Source: Chara braunii (Eukaryota > Streptophyta > Charophyceae > Charales > Characeae). Taken from it: a DNA stretch of 30,415 nucleotides. The stretch is taken from NCBI GenBank assembly GCA_003427395.1, contig BFEA01000208.1:436041-466455 (forward strand), written 5' to 3'. The translations under genes and the position numbers were made by a program. The notes beneath the pieces are model-generated. The model had not been told where the DNA came from and did no database searches. It saw only the letters and a program-made list of their open reading frames with translations. Below are positions 20,936 through 29,849 of this stretch, one piece after another. Position 1 is the first letter of the stretch. Every line of letters starts with the position of its first letter.

Positions 20936-21076
20936 AATTATTCTCGCCACACACTCACCACCACCACCCTCACTGTCGCCAACCCTGAAGATGATAAATC
21001 GCCATGAAACTCAACTCCAGTGTCTCGCCAGATGATGGTGGTTGCTCCAACTCATTAATCGCTTCAATGTCTGGAT

Positions 21077-21094
21077 CCAATCGCTCCGATACCA
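21077..21094 (-). promoter_or_regulatory. Primer-binding site, initiator tRNA-Met type
   Basis: Sense sequence TGGTATCGGAGCGATTGG starts two bases after the 5' LTR. The first twelve bases match the usual plant TGGTATCAGAGC site at eleven positions, so minus-strand DNA synthesis was primed by tRNA-iMet. Confidence 0.85.
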
Positions 21095-21096
21095 AC

Positions 21097-22319
21097 TGTT
21101 ATGATTCTGGTTGTCTGTTGTCTGAAGACCAACACTCACTCACATAGACTCCAAGGTATACCCATACATACACAAAAGGAAGGGGAGAGGATAGGAGTAT
21201 CACACCGCACAGGGAGAGAGAAAGACAGCGGAAATTCACTCCACTCAATCCTCACAACCAGTCATAAAGGAAAGCCGAGTAGATCACATCCAAGAAGCAA
21301 TGAAACGATGATAGTATGAACTCAACATCAACACTGTTTATTAAACTCAGAGTCTCGAATTGTCAGGATAACCTCAGAACTATGATGCGCTGCTCAGAGA
21401 TGAGCAGCACTTCACTCCCCAACCTTGATGAACCTCTATTACTACCCCTGAGTCCCTGAAACATAAAGCGCCACCCAGATACAGCCTCCAAAGGGAAGCG
21501 CCACCCTGAAACAGGCCTCTGAGGCCAAGCGCCAATCACAGGATGAAGAAGAAGCCCAGCGCCACAGTATCTGATTATGACGAAGTGTCGAATGACTTCT
21601 CGGATGGAAGTCTGCGGCAGCGCCACCTCTCCTGACAAGATGATCTCTGAGGAAGAAGCTGCAGCTATGGCTGCAGCGCCACAACCCTGTAACCCTACTT
21701 CGGAGGAGGGTCTAGCAGGGCACCAACTTCTCTCGCCTCCAGCAGACTTTGAATAGCCCAGACCTCTGTACAGCCCTGCGTGCTGTCAGAGTACAGCGCA
21801 GGTCCCAGCTATGGCCGGCGCTCCGCAAGTCTGGCTATGTCCGTCTTCTTCAACGCAGAGCTGTCACCACTTCCAGTTCGTGCGTTGCACAGCAGCGATG
21901 TACACGGTACCAACCGCCAAAAGCCCTGAACCGATGTGGCCATCCTATCTATAACCTACACTAGCCTAGACACGATCTAGACCGGACTGACTGGACCGAC
22001 CGGTACCGTATCAGTTTCGTCCTCTCGGCCTCTACCTAGCCGGCTATAGGCTATAGGACCGTCTATCAGTTTAGGCCCATAGGGCCTGTCTGTCCTAGGG
22101 GTAGCCCGGGCCTGCTATTCACAGTTAGGGTAGCTGTAGGAAATTCTAGTTAGTACGGGCCTCTAGTTTCCCGAATTTGCAGATATGTCCCTCTCGAACT
22201 TTCCTTACAGGCCGGTTTCTCGGTTAGCCCTCAGCCAAACAAATTTACGAATCTGTCCTACTTATGGTACAGGCTCGACGAGAGAGGCTACAGGCCACTG
22301 GAACCAGCAAGTCATTGCA
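21097..22319 (-). repeat. 5' LTR of the chromovirus
   Basis: 1223 bp, homologous to 17718-18972 throughout. It lacks the ~40-bp block present in the other LTR and has a 6-bp insertion near 21667. The periodic GCGCCAC word is preserved. Open frames inside the LTR overlap this low-complexity feature and are not considered genes. Confidence 0.92.
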
Positions 22320-22533
22320 CCTGACTGGAGATGATCTCTCTCTGGAATGGATGCTAGAGTCAATGGAGTTAATACAGCCAGATGAACCTGACAGAAATTG
22401 TGATGGCCAGATTGAAGTTCATTGAACCTTTCCCCTACTGTGTGATCTGAAGAATTGAATGAACCTCCCCCTGCCGCGCAATTTACAGAATCAAATGATC
22501 TGATAGTGCTGCAGTGAGCCCACTGTCCGCACA

Positions 22534-24065
22534 GTGCAATTAATGTATGAAGAAGAGCACCATGCAGTCTGCCTAGAGGACAACAGTACTAAGCCTGGTG
22601 TGAACACGGAAGTCCTGTCTATGACATTTATGGGAAGAAAACTGCAACTGCAGCCCACTCCACAGATTTACACGCAAGACATGGACCTGAATATTCGTCC
22701 ATACTTTCTGCATTGCCCACGTCATTTATTCCTTTGCGCCGTTTGCGGATAATTCATGGACCATAGGAGGACAATGGCAGTACGGTGCACACGGTGGGAA
22801 ATATCAACTCTTTCTATCACAGAGTGGCAGGATCCCACTCCGTCTTGCTGGTCAATCAGGAACAATATGTGGATGTGCACTCGCAAGCTCTACAGCCTCC
22901 GGAGAACAATCCGGCTGAACGTCCCCCCTCACCTGTACATGGCCAGGCAGTGTCCCTTCCCTGTCTAGACCGGAGAGATTCTACCACGGATAGTGAAAAA
23001 CCGCTCCAGAGGATGGTGGTTGTGCCATGCCATTGTGTCTCCATGCAGCTACAGTTTGGTCAACGTGCGCAAGGCATAATCTCTGGTCCAAACACTATGA
23101 AGGGATAGTCACTGCCAGCCTCTGCCGCAAAAAACTGCAGCCCATCGTCTTGCAGTTATCCCCCCCACCCCCTCATTACCTGCCCGATATGCCGTTTTGA
23201 ACTTGACATGCGACACTTAAATAGCTGCGAACGTCAGCCTACTTTCCTGCTTGCATGTCAGCAACATGCGATGTGTCATCAATGTTGTCAGTAAGCTGTC
23301 ATTGAAAGTATGTGTCTCTTTTGCGTGGACTATCCCCAGTGTCATAACCCGCCACATCGTCTCCTAGCATGTCCCAAACACAGCATTGGGCATACACCTG
23401 CTGCAACCGCGGCTGGGTCTCCGTCATCCTTGCCAGACGAACAACAGACAGCAGCCTGAAGAGGAAAATCCCCAGTGTCATAACCCGCCACATCGTCTCC
23501 TAGCATGTCCCACACACAGCATTGGGCATACACCTGCTGCAACCGCGGCTGGGTCTCCGTCATCCTTGCCAGACGAACAACAGACAGCAGCCTGAAGAGG
23601 AAAATGGACTATCTCATGAACCACCTACAGTGCACTGTACTGAAAGGTTATCACCACCAGGGCGAGCTGTTGCAGACCAAATCTTGCAACAGTTAAACAC
23701 CCTTACCTTGGATCCGCCCTCGTCGTCCGCAGCCCATACAGAGGGAGTAATGACTGTGGAAACCCAAGAAACATGCTCAATGCCGCACTGTGATGCACAT
23801 GCTTCGTGTCGTGAGGATTATGAATGCATAGCCCATACAAGTTTGTGTTTTCATACGTTTGATGACAGGCAGGCTGAGTCAACATTGCACTCATGTACGG
23901 TACCCTGACATGTCATGCCCAATTTGTAAACAGTGGCTGGAACGGCAATGCCTATAGGATTGCGATCGGCGTGCGCCTGTGTTCCTAGCATGTAGGAGCC
24001 ACGTAGCCTGTAGCATCTGTCTACGCCGTGCCATTCGATGCAGCAAATGCGACTGTGGGAATTAG
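22534..24065 (+). pseudogene. Decayed multi-RING, Cys/His-rich protein gene
   Basis: Three related cysteine/histidine modules lie on the plus strand. Module 1 (22534-22800) has HAVCLED and FLHCPRHLFLCAVC, then RCTRW where a CxxC would be expected. Module 2 (23181-23324) has CPIC, then FLLACQQHAMCHQCC and CLFC, the spacing C-x2-C ... C-x2-H-x2-C-x2-C ... C-x2-C of a C3HC4 RING, with one TAA at 23292. Module 3 (23916-24065) has CPIC, FLACRSHVACSIC and CSKC, with one TAG at 23955. Modules 2 and 3 share a frame with the 107-codon stretch 22785-23108. RING domains bind two zinc ions and usually recruit E2 enzymes for ubiquitin transfer. A Cys/His-rich stretch (ETCSMPHC...) precedes module 3. Stops, a frameshift and a 136-bp duplication show that it is inactive or that introns and exons are mixed. 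The exact family is not recognised. Confidence 0.55.
23333..23604. repeat. Near-identical 136-bp tandem duplication
   Basis: 23333-23468 and 23469-23604 are two direct copies beginning TCCCCAGTGTCATAACCCGC that differ at one base (AAACACAG versus CACACAG). The unit is not a multiple of three, so it shifts the RING locus frame. Confidence 0.95.
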
Positions 24066-24261
24066 ATTTGATGCTTCCACATCCCACACCCAAACCAGTC
24101 CTGTCCGTACCATAGGCCATGGATGCTCCTCAACTCAAAATCTCCTATGCCTCTGGTGCCATCCTAGAGTAGTCTGCTCCAGCAGTGAGTATTGAGAACC
24201 TATGAAACTTGTCATTCCTCTATTCTGTTCTTTGCCCCTCCATTTCCCTTCTGTACTCCCT

Positions 24262-24370
24262 CCCCCGCCTCTCGCATCCTATAGAGCTCTATTTCTACCC
24301 TTTCCCTTCTCCCTCCCCCGCCCCTTGCGTCCTATAGAGCTCTATTTCTACCCTTTCATTCCTCCCTCCC
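24262..24370. repeat. 53-bp tandem repeat, two copies
   Basis: CCTATAGAGCTCTATTTC occurs at 24278 and 24331 within C/T-rich DNA, each preceded by CTCCCCCGCC and followed by TACCCTTTC. Confidence 0.9.
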
Positions 24371-24760
24371 CTTGTGTACTGGTAAATGCATACGAATGAG
24401 CATCATTAAGAGAAAAAACGAAATATAAGCTGAACATTTGAAGAAAAATGAACAGGAGTATACCTCATCCTTTACTCTGCCTCCTTTCATAACACGCAAG
24501 TGTGCCATTAAGGCACACGGGGATGTGGGCAGCTGGCGCTAAACCACAATAAATGTGGCCAGCCTTGAACCAAGTTGAAGGTGGGCGGCACAGTAGAAGA
24601 GGAGCTGCGAGAACAACTAAAAGGGGTACCCCAAAGAAAGCCAAAGTAATGATCGTTAAGAAAGGGAAATAACGGCTCTACTGTGCCCCATTTTGCTTGC
24701 TATAGAGGTAAAGCTGTTTCATTGTTGGATTGGCTCATCTCCAGTGTGCTTCAGTGTCTG
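24371..24760. other. No gene recognised
   Basis: A/T-leaning sequence with only short frames. A GGGGTACCCC palindrome lies near 24626. Confidence 0.5.
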
Positions 24761-24785
24761 CACACACACACACACACACACACAC
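24761..24785. repeat. (CA)n microsatellite
   Basis: Twelve CA repeats. A related (ACATGCAC)n patch follows at about 24812-24848. Confidence 0.95.
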
Positions 24786-24890
24786 CAGGGGATGTTGTGG
24801 TGCAAATCTCAAACACACACATGCACACATGCACACATGCACACACAAACATATTACTCATACAAACTGACTGTCTGGTCCATTATTTAA

Positions 24891-24992
24891 AGCATCTGCA
24901 ACTGTAATGGGCGAACTTGTAAGTTATGTGTCGTTTGTTTGAAATGTGCACATGATTGTCATGTCCATGTTTTGACGTGTTCTTGTAACTGA
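24891..24992 (+). other. Short Cys-rich open frame
   Basis: In the plus frame starting AGC at 24891 there are nine cysteines and three histidines within about 33 codons (SICNCNGRTCKLC, VVCLKCAHDC, LTCSC), ending at TGA 24990-24992. Paired CxxC spacing resembles a zinc-binding segment, and the ending (CSCN then stop) parallels the end of RING module 3 (CDCGN then stop). It is too short to call a domain; it may be another module remnant or an exon of the same locus. Confidence 0.35.
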
Positions 24993-25421
24993 GTGTGGCC
25001 TAAGGAGTTCTCATCAGAATTCCAGGAAGGAGTTCCTCCTTGCTTAAGCCACCAGTACTGGAGCAAGGTGTGCCCGTTAATGTGCCGACCTTCCAGGGAT
25101 GTAAGGGCCTGCCCTGCATGCGCTTAACTTGAAAGGCGTTTAGAGACCCACAGAGGAGGTGGTTACAAAAAGAAAAAAAAGAGGAAAAAGAGGTACTGGT
25201 TTTGAAGTGTGAACCTTTAGAGTCTTGTTCCCTTGCGGAAAAGAAAACAAGAACGAACAAATAGAAGATGGAGGCAGGAGTATCTGTCACCCAGTGTTTA
25301 AGGGACACCACATGTAACCACTTGGCTTGTCGCACATGTTTTTCCTTCTTTCTCTTGGTCACTTGCCCCGACTCTATGTTTCTTTCATTTGTTTGTGTGG
25401 TTGTGTTGTCGTTGAATGCAG

Positions 25422-25774
25422 AGCCAAGGAAGAAGCCGGAGCCTCCACCTGCCATTCCTCCGCCTGGTCCTTCTAGTCCCTCTGGTTCCTCTCCTCGTAC
25501 TTCTCGTCAATCGTCTACAACCCCTCGTTCATCCGTGGCTACTCGTGCGCCTTCGAAGACTCCCCGTTCTCCCCGTTCTCCCTGTTCTCCCAGTTCTCGT
25601 GCTTCTGCTGCTGCTGATGATGCTCCTACTGCTCCGCCTGCCGAGCCTCCTGCTGAGCCCCCTCCTCCTCCCCCTCCCCCTCCCCCTCCCCCTCTCCCTG
25701 AGCCGCTGAAGCTTGAGGATGACGATGACACGACATGGATGGATGAGCTTGTTGACATGGGGAAGTTGATGGGT
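25422..25774 (+). CDS. Possible internal exon, proline/serine-rich
   Basis: Preceded by a pyrimidine-rich tract and AATGCAG acceptor (AG at 25420-25421); it ends at a GTAAGA donor (25775). The open frame encodes a Pro/Ser/Arg-rich disordered region with a run of about twelve prolines, then an acidic segment ending [19 protein letters not shown] that looks like a short conserved motif. No known domain is recognised. Such polyproline-acidic linkers occur in regulatory plant proteins. Partner exons are not identified; the next 100 bases contain the U6 retrocopy. A simple-repeat origin of the CT-rich sense strand is the main alternative. Confidence 0.35.
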
Positions 25775-25785
25775 GTAAGATCCTT

Positions 25786-25794
25786 CAAGCACAC
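25786..25794. repeat. U6 retrocopy target-site duplication, copy 1
   Basis: CAAGCACAC, identical to 25899-25907. It lies next to the T9 (sense A9) end of the U6 copy. Confidence 0.8.
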
Positions 25795-25802
25795 CTTTTT
25801 TT

Positions 25803-25847
25803 TTGGACCATTTCTCAATTTATGTGTGTCAACCTTGAGCCAGGGCC

Positions 25848-25879
<32 letters not shown>

Positions 25880-25898
25880 ACTGATGTCCTGATGGACA
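25803..25898 (-). pseudogene. U6 snRNA retropseudogene
   Basis: U6 is the catalytic small nuclear RNA of the spliceosome. On the minus strand the copy reads from a 5' stem GTCC-ATCA-GGAC through TTAAAATTGGAACGATACAG, an intact ACAGAGA box and AGATTAGCATGGCCC, to GAGAAATGGTCC. The internal stem-loop is altered (CCCTGGCTCAAGG instead of CCCTGCGCAAGG), and several other substitutions are visible (for example ACACATAAATTGAG). Instead of the T-run that terminates RNA polymerase III, the 3' end runs into A9, and the whole is flanked by the 9-bp duplication CAAGCACAC. These features indicate reverse transcription of U6 RNA and insertion by LINE machinery, so it is not a functional gene. Confidence 0.93.
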
Positions 25899-25907
25899 CA
25901 AGCACAC
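25899..25907. repeat. U6 retrocopy target-site duplication, copy 2
   Basis: CAAGCACAC, identical to 25786-25794. It lies next to the 5' end of the U6 copy. Confidence 0.8.
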
Positions 25908-26015
25908 TTTTCTGTCTGTTTCAAAAGCTCGTTTTTTTGGAAGGAAACAAAAAAAAAAAATGTATTATTTATCTGTAAAAATCAGAGATACTATGAGCAG
26001 TGTTTGTTGAGCCGA

Positions 26016-26025
26016 GTTAGCATCT
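26016..26025. repeat. LINE-B target-site duplication, left copy
   Basis: GTTAGCATCT, identical to 28897-28906. It abuts the T-rich (sense A-rich) tail. The last T could belong to either the tail or the duplication. Confidence 0.85.
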
Positions 26026-26060
26026 TTTTTTTCTTTTTTCTTTTTTCTTTTTTCTTTTTT
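26025..26060 (-). other. A-rich 3' tail of LINE-B, (AAAAAAG)n
   Basis: On the plus strand T-runs are interrupted by C every seven bases (26025-26060). In sense this is an AAAAAAG-type tail ending next to the target-site duplication. Confidence 0.85.
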
Positions 26061-26082
26061 GACAAAAAAAACACAAAAACAC

Positions 26083-26118
26083 AGCTAGGGGTAATGATAA
26101 AAGCATATACCCCTAGCT
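26083..26118 (-). promoter_or_regulatory. 3'-terminal stem-loop of LINE-B
   Basis: Perfect 11-bp stem AGCTAGGGGTA / TACCCCTAGCT with a 14-base loop, about 20 bases upstream of the A-rich tail in sense orientation. Some LINE clades require a 3' stem-loop for recognition of their RNA by reverse transcriptase. The same role here is inference. Confidence 0.75.
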
Positions 26119-26327
26119 ATATTCGCGGGTTGCTCCGGTCTATTGGTGGGGAGCATCACGTGCTGGAAACCGGGTCCAGCGTCCCATGATAATATTCAAG
26201 GATGAGCACAGATAACCGAGAAGCCACAGTTGCCTCTTCAGTCCGCCAGGTATAACATTCTTCACTAGCTACCATTGCCTCTCATAAGATTGTCCTGACA
26301 TTGTCAATTCCCTTCGAAGGCAAAACA

Positions 26328-28839
26328 TTACATCTCCACAAGGGCAAGCTCAGAAGGGGGAAAAGGATCTTCAAAAAAGATTGGAGCTCTAAGAGTAGCT
26401 CCTGAGCGAGGTGTAAAGGGGTCCTTGAAGATGAGTTGGAAGTCCCTTTTGAAGGATTCCTCCCTCCCCCTTTCCCCTGGCCATACCTCCCTCAGGCTCT
26501 TTCCCCCAGTACCCCCCAGCCAGTCCACAGTAAAGTTATGAATTGCCTTTTGGATGTCTTTCTTTTGTTGACAATTACGTAATTTGGATGTGACGGCTGC
26601 CCATTGGGCTTTGATCTCTATTTGTACAAATTGGACAATTTGTTCAACCATCTCTGACCCCTCCAAATTTACCTCTTCTCGTACTAAAGCACACCTTTTA
26701 TGTCGTAGTGCCCATAACACCGCTTTTCTACCTATTTCAAAAAAAATGAGTTGGAAATTGGAAAGCCCTAGGTTTTGTGGGGTCCAGTGCCCTAAGAGGA
26801 TTGCCTTCCAGTCCCACGCTCAGTCCATATCCGTTGGTTCCCGCCATATGCAATCCCACCTGCTCTATTTTAATATTGAACTGGGGCATTACATAAAAAT
26901 GTGTTCAATGGTTTCTCTACATTTTCTCCCTAGGAAGGTGGACAATCAAGAGGTGCACCATGGAGTGGCTAACCCTTTCTGTTTCAAAGAAGAGTGATCA
27001 CTAATCCAATCATTTGTGGGGAGACAACGATGTGCAATTTACCACTGCAACGAAGAAAATTTAGCTGGTCTTTATCCTGTATTTTAATTTTTTTTTATGT
27101 CCTTGAGTAAATTTATGTCTAAATTCAGGTGCCTAGACCATCTTTCTTGCAGGATCGCTGCAACGTCCACCTTTGGTCGTAGCTGTTTGTATGCCGCTTT
27201 CACAGTGAGTGATTGTAGGGTCCTTGGTTTGCCCCACTTGCTAGTTTGCCAGACCCATTCTGTCGGGTTGGAAGTTCTGGGATAGGAAGCCTTGGATGAA
27301 AGACTCTCCATCCCTTTGTAGCGGAGATGAAAATGACTCTAACCCGATAGAGGTATGAAAAAGGAAAAAAACAAACTGGATCCGAAGGAAACTGGATCAG
27401 AAAACGTTCTTTCTCCATTTTGAAAATATTTATTAGAGAGTCATATGGGAGATTGTGCACCACTTGACCTACCACCTCTTGACCTACCACCCCTTCACCA
27501 TATGGCCGAAACCCAACCAGGCTATGACTTGTCGTTGAAGGACTTTTATCCGTGCCTGACTCATAGACCAAAGGGCTGATTTATACCAGATGGAAGCTAG
27601 AATCACATTGTTAAGAATGCGTGCGCTTCCAAAGATGGAAGTTTGTTGATTCTTCCATTGATTCATTTTTTCTAGTGCTGGTTTGCAAATCCATTCCTCA
27701 TGGTTAGAAGGTTTACCTAATGCTGTAAGTGATACTCCTAGAATGAGTATCGGGGCTTCTAAAGGTAACCACTTAATTATCGGAAGCTCCGCAGGACGGT
27801 TACCATTTGAATGAATCCACCACCCTTGAGTCTTATTGCCCCAGTTAATCACCATGTCAGAGACTTGTGTAAATTTGCTCATTAGGGCTTGAATCTCCTC
27901 CATGTTTGTCAAGGATACTTCTAACATTATTGTGAGATCAGCAACAAACATTGAGCTAATGGGGATGGCATCTTCTGGAATACCTGAAATCTGCAAACGT
28001 TTTAAGTTACAATTGGTTCTGAGATTGACCCTTAGAGCTTCCATTAAGATTAGAAACAAAAAAGGGGTGAAAGGATCTCCTTGTCTCACCGATCTTTGTA
28101 AACTAATTTATGGAGAAAGAAGCCCATTCACCTGACCTCTCGTTGTAGCATTCGTATGGAGAATCCGAACCCACTTCCTTAAGTTCGGACCAAAATTCAT
28201 TTTATTCAGAGAGGCATCCAAAAAACGCCAGTCTACATTATCGTAGGCTTTTTCAAAGTCTATGAAAATGAAGGCAGCATTCTGTTTCGATTGTCGAAAG
28301 AGTTTAATCATCCCATTAATTAGAAGTATATTATCTTGAATGTGTCTGCCACTAATAAATCCGATCTGTGAGGGATGAATGATATCTGCCATCACCGGAA
28401 TCATACGATTAGCCACGGATTTAGCCAATATTTTATAAACCATAGTAAGTAAAGTTATGAGTCTATAATTTCTTATATTTGTATTATCCCCCTTCTTGTG
28501 TAAAAGAGTGAGAATTCCTTGGCTTGCTAGTTCCCCCATCTGTCCTGTCTCATAAACAACTTCGAAAAATTCCAACAAGTCTGATGAGAAAGTCGACCAC
28601 ATGGTTTCCCAAAATTCTTTGGGAAACCCATCGATGCCAGGGGTTTTATCCACATCCATTTGTAATAATGCTGTCCATAATTCCTCCAAGGTCAAGGGTC
28701 TCTCTAAATGCTCCCTTTGCTCTTGAGTAAGTGCCTGGGTTAAGGGTGTGAGGAAAGTTTCTATGGCTGCGTCATCTTCTTGCATATCATCCATCTTTTT
28801 AGATGGAGTGAATTTAAAAAAAAAAAAAATCATATGCAA
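26328..28839 (-). pseudogene. LINE-B ORF2 fragment: RT and zf-RVT-like region
   Basis: From 28839 downwards: RT segment with TPGIDGFPKEFWE, NYRLITLLTMVYKILAKS, GFISGRHIQDN and motif A FIDFEKAYD. An in-frame TAA at 28108-28110 interrupts it, then the same frame continues RQGDPFTPFLF to 27484 and includes VADLTIM at the motif C position, INWGNKTQGWWIH and ASIWYKSALWSM. A frameshift and a 15-bp duplication (VVGQ-EVVGQ) follow near 27480. Around 27311-27084 a connecting region is readable; 26997-26880 contains CRETIEHIFM and a following Cys, typical of zf-RVT domains; 26720-26328 is an open 130-codon C-terminal segment. Inactive through truncation, stop and frameshifts, and motif C appears to lack one catalytic aspartate. 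Confidence 0.88.
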
Positions 28840-28896
28840 TCTTTAGATTTCCTGCTGAGGATAATGTAATAGATGGTTCTAAGGCTCCAGTAGAAG

Positions 28897-28906
28897 GTTA
28901 GCATCT
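28897..28906. repeat. LINE-B target-site duplication, right copy
   Basis: GTTAGCATCT, identical to 26016-26025. It marks the truncated 5' end of LINE-B. Confidence 0.85.
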
Positions 28907-29041
28907 CCCTCGATAAGGACATGAATATTCTACGGACTATATGAACACTTACAGTTTAAGCTACCCACCCTTTGGTGGATCCAACCCTTCTTTTACTTTT
29001 TTTAAGAGAACAAGTGGACCCGCCGCAGCGACGCTGCAGCG

Positions 29042-29140
29042 ATGGGGAAAAGGTGGGGGGGGGGCAAAAAGGGCAAGGAAACCACGGTAAGGAGATATGC
29101 AGAACAACTGGCATTTCAGGCGATGGAGGAACGCAGGGTT
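29042..29140 (+). CDS. Possible first coding exon, unknown protein
   Basis: An ATG in good context (GCAGCGATGGGG) opens a frame reading MGKRWGGGKKGKETT and then RRYAEQLAFQAMEERR before entering the GT microsatellite. A strong donor-like GGTAAGGAG at 29086 and an acceptor-like TGGCATTTCAG at 29120 suggest an alternative structure with a very small intron. Composition is basic with a helical-looking second half. No family is recognised, and the following 1.2 kb is simple repeat, so any continuation would lie beyond the window. Confidence 0.28.
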
Positions 29141-29166
29141 TCTTTGTGTCTATCTACGGTTTGCGC

Positions 29167-29169
<3 letters not shown>

Positions 29170-29241
<72 letters not shown>

Positions 29242-29242
29242 N

Positions 29243-29279
<37 letters not shown>
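29170..29279. repeat. Compound (GT)n(GA)n microsatellite
   Basis: About 36 GT repeats to 29241, an N at 29242, then about 18 GA repeats. The N indicates an unresolved base or collapsed repeat at the junction. Confidence 0.97.
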
Positions 29280-29280
<1 letters not shown>

Positions 29281-29789
29281 ATCCACATCCACTCCTCCCC
29301 CGCCCCACCCCTCTCCTCCGTTCCCTCCTTCCGCTTTTCGTACCCACCTCCCGCTCGTTCGTTAACTCCCCCTCTCTGTTTCCCACCGTTCCTTCTCCTG
29401 CTTCTCCTCCCGCGTTCGTTAACTCCGCCTCCCCGTTTCCCGCTGTTCCTTCTATTGCTTCTTCTCCTAAGTTCGTTACCTCCCCCTCCCCGTTTCCCGC
29501 TGTTCCTTCTCCTGCTTCTCCTCCTGCTTTTCCTCCTGCTTCTCCTCCCGCTTCTCCTCCTCTTCCTCCTCCTCCTCCCGCTCCTCCTCCCGCTCCTCCT
29601 CCCGCTCCTCCCGCTCCTCATCTTCCTCCTCCTTCCCCTCCTCCCCCTCCTCCTCCCACTCCTTCTCCCGCACCTCCTCTTGCTCCTTGTCCGCTCTTCC
29701 TCCTCCTGCTCCTCCTCCTGGTCCTCCTCTTGCTCCTCCCGCTCCTCCTCCCGCTCCTCCCGCCGCCTTTTCCTTTTTCCTCCCCCACT
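29280..29789. repeat. C/T-rich minisatellite
   Basis: GTTCGTTA recurs at 29357, 29414 and 29471 (57-bp period) with CCCCGTTTCCCGCTGTTCCTTC between. From about 29515 it degenerates into CTCCTCCCG-type short repeats. All long open frames across it, both strands, are repeat translations. Confidence 0.9.
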
Positions 29790-29805
29790 CAATCAATCAA
29801 TCTAT

Positions 29806-29849
<44 letters not shown>

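Larger units (their letters stand above)
17718..22319 (-). mobile_element. Ty3/Gypsy chromovirus, internally deleted
   Basis: Complete two-LTR structure on the minus strand: 5' LTR 22319-21097, primer-binding site, truncated pol, polypurine tract, 3' LTR 18972-17718. LTRs begin TG and end CA in sense (TGCA...CATAACA). The interior is only about 2.1 kb and holds the end of RT, RNase H, integrase and a chromodomain; gag, protease and most RT are missing, and remaining frames contain stops. It cannot transpose without help. The two LTRs differ by roughly 30 substitutions in the 600 bp I compared by hand plus a ~40-bp indel, so insertion is not recent. Flanking 5-mers (CCCTA at 17713, CCTGA at 22320) do not form a clean duplication. 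Confidence 0.92.
26025..28896 (-). mobile_element. LINE-B: 5'-truncated non-LTR retrotransposon
   Basis: A 2.87-kb minus-strand element delimited by a 10-bp duplication. It contains most of RT, the downstream region with a zf-RVT-like segment, a 3' UTR, a terminal stem-loop and an (A6G)n tail. ORF1 and the endonuclease are absent, the usual outcome of incomplete reverse transcription. Its RT is clearly homologous to LINE-A but diverged at many residues, so the two belong to one clade but different subfamilies. The first ~60 bp of the element do not encode the shared protein, and an A14 run (plus 28817-28830) sits just upstream of the shared RT segment. Confidence 0.9.

Noticed and set aside
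17713-22324. 5-bp target-site duplication of the chromovirus
   Set aside because: CCCTA and CCTGA agree at only three positions, so I do not claim a duplication.
25803-25898. Functional U6 snRNA gene
   Set aside because: The 3' end is an A-run without a T terminator, the internal stem-loop is altered and target-site duplications flank the copy.
29097-29820. Long open frames on both strands, poly-Pro/Leu or poly-Arg/Glu
   Set aside because: Direct translations of GT, GA and CTCCTCCCG repeats.
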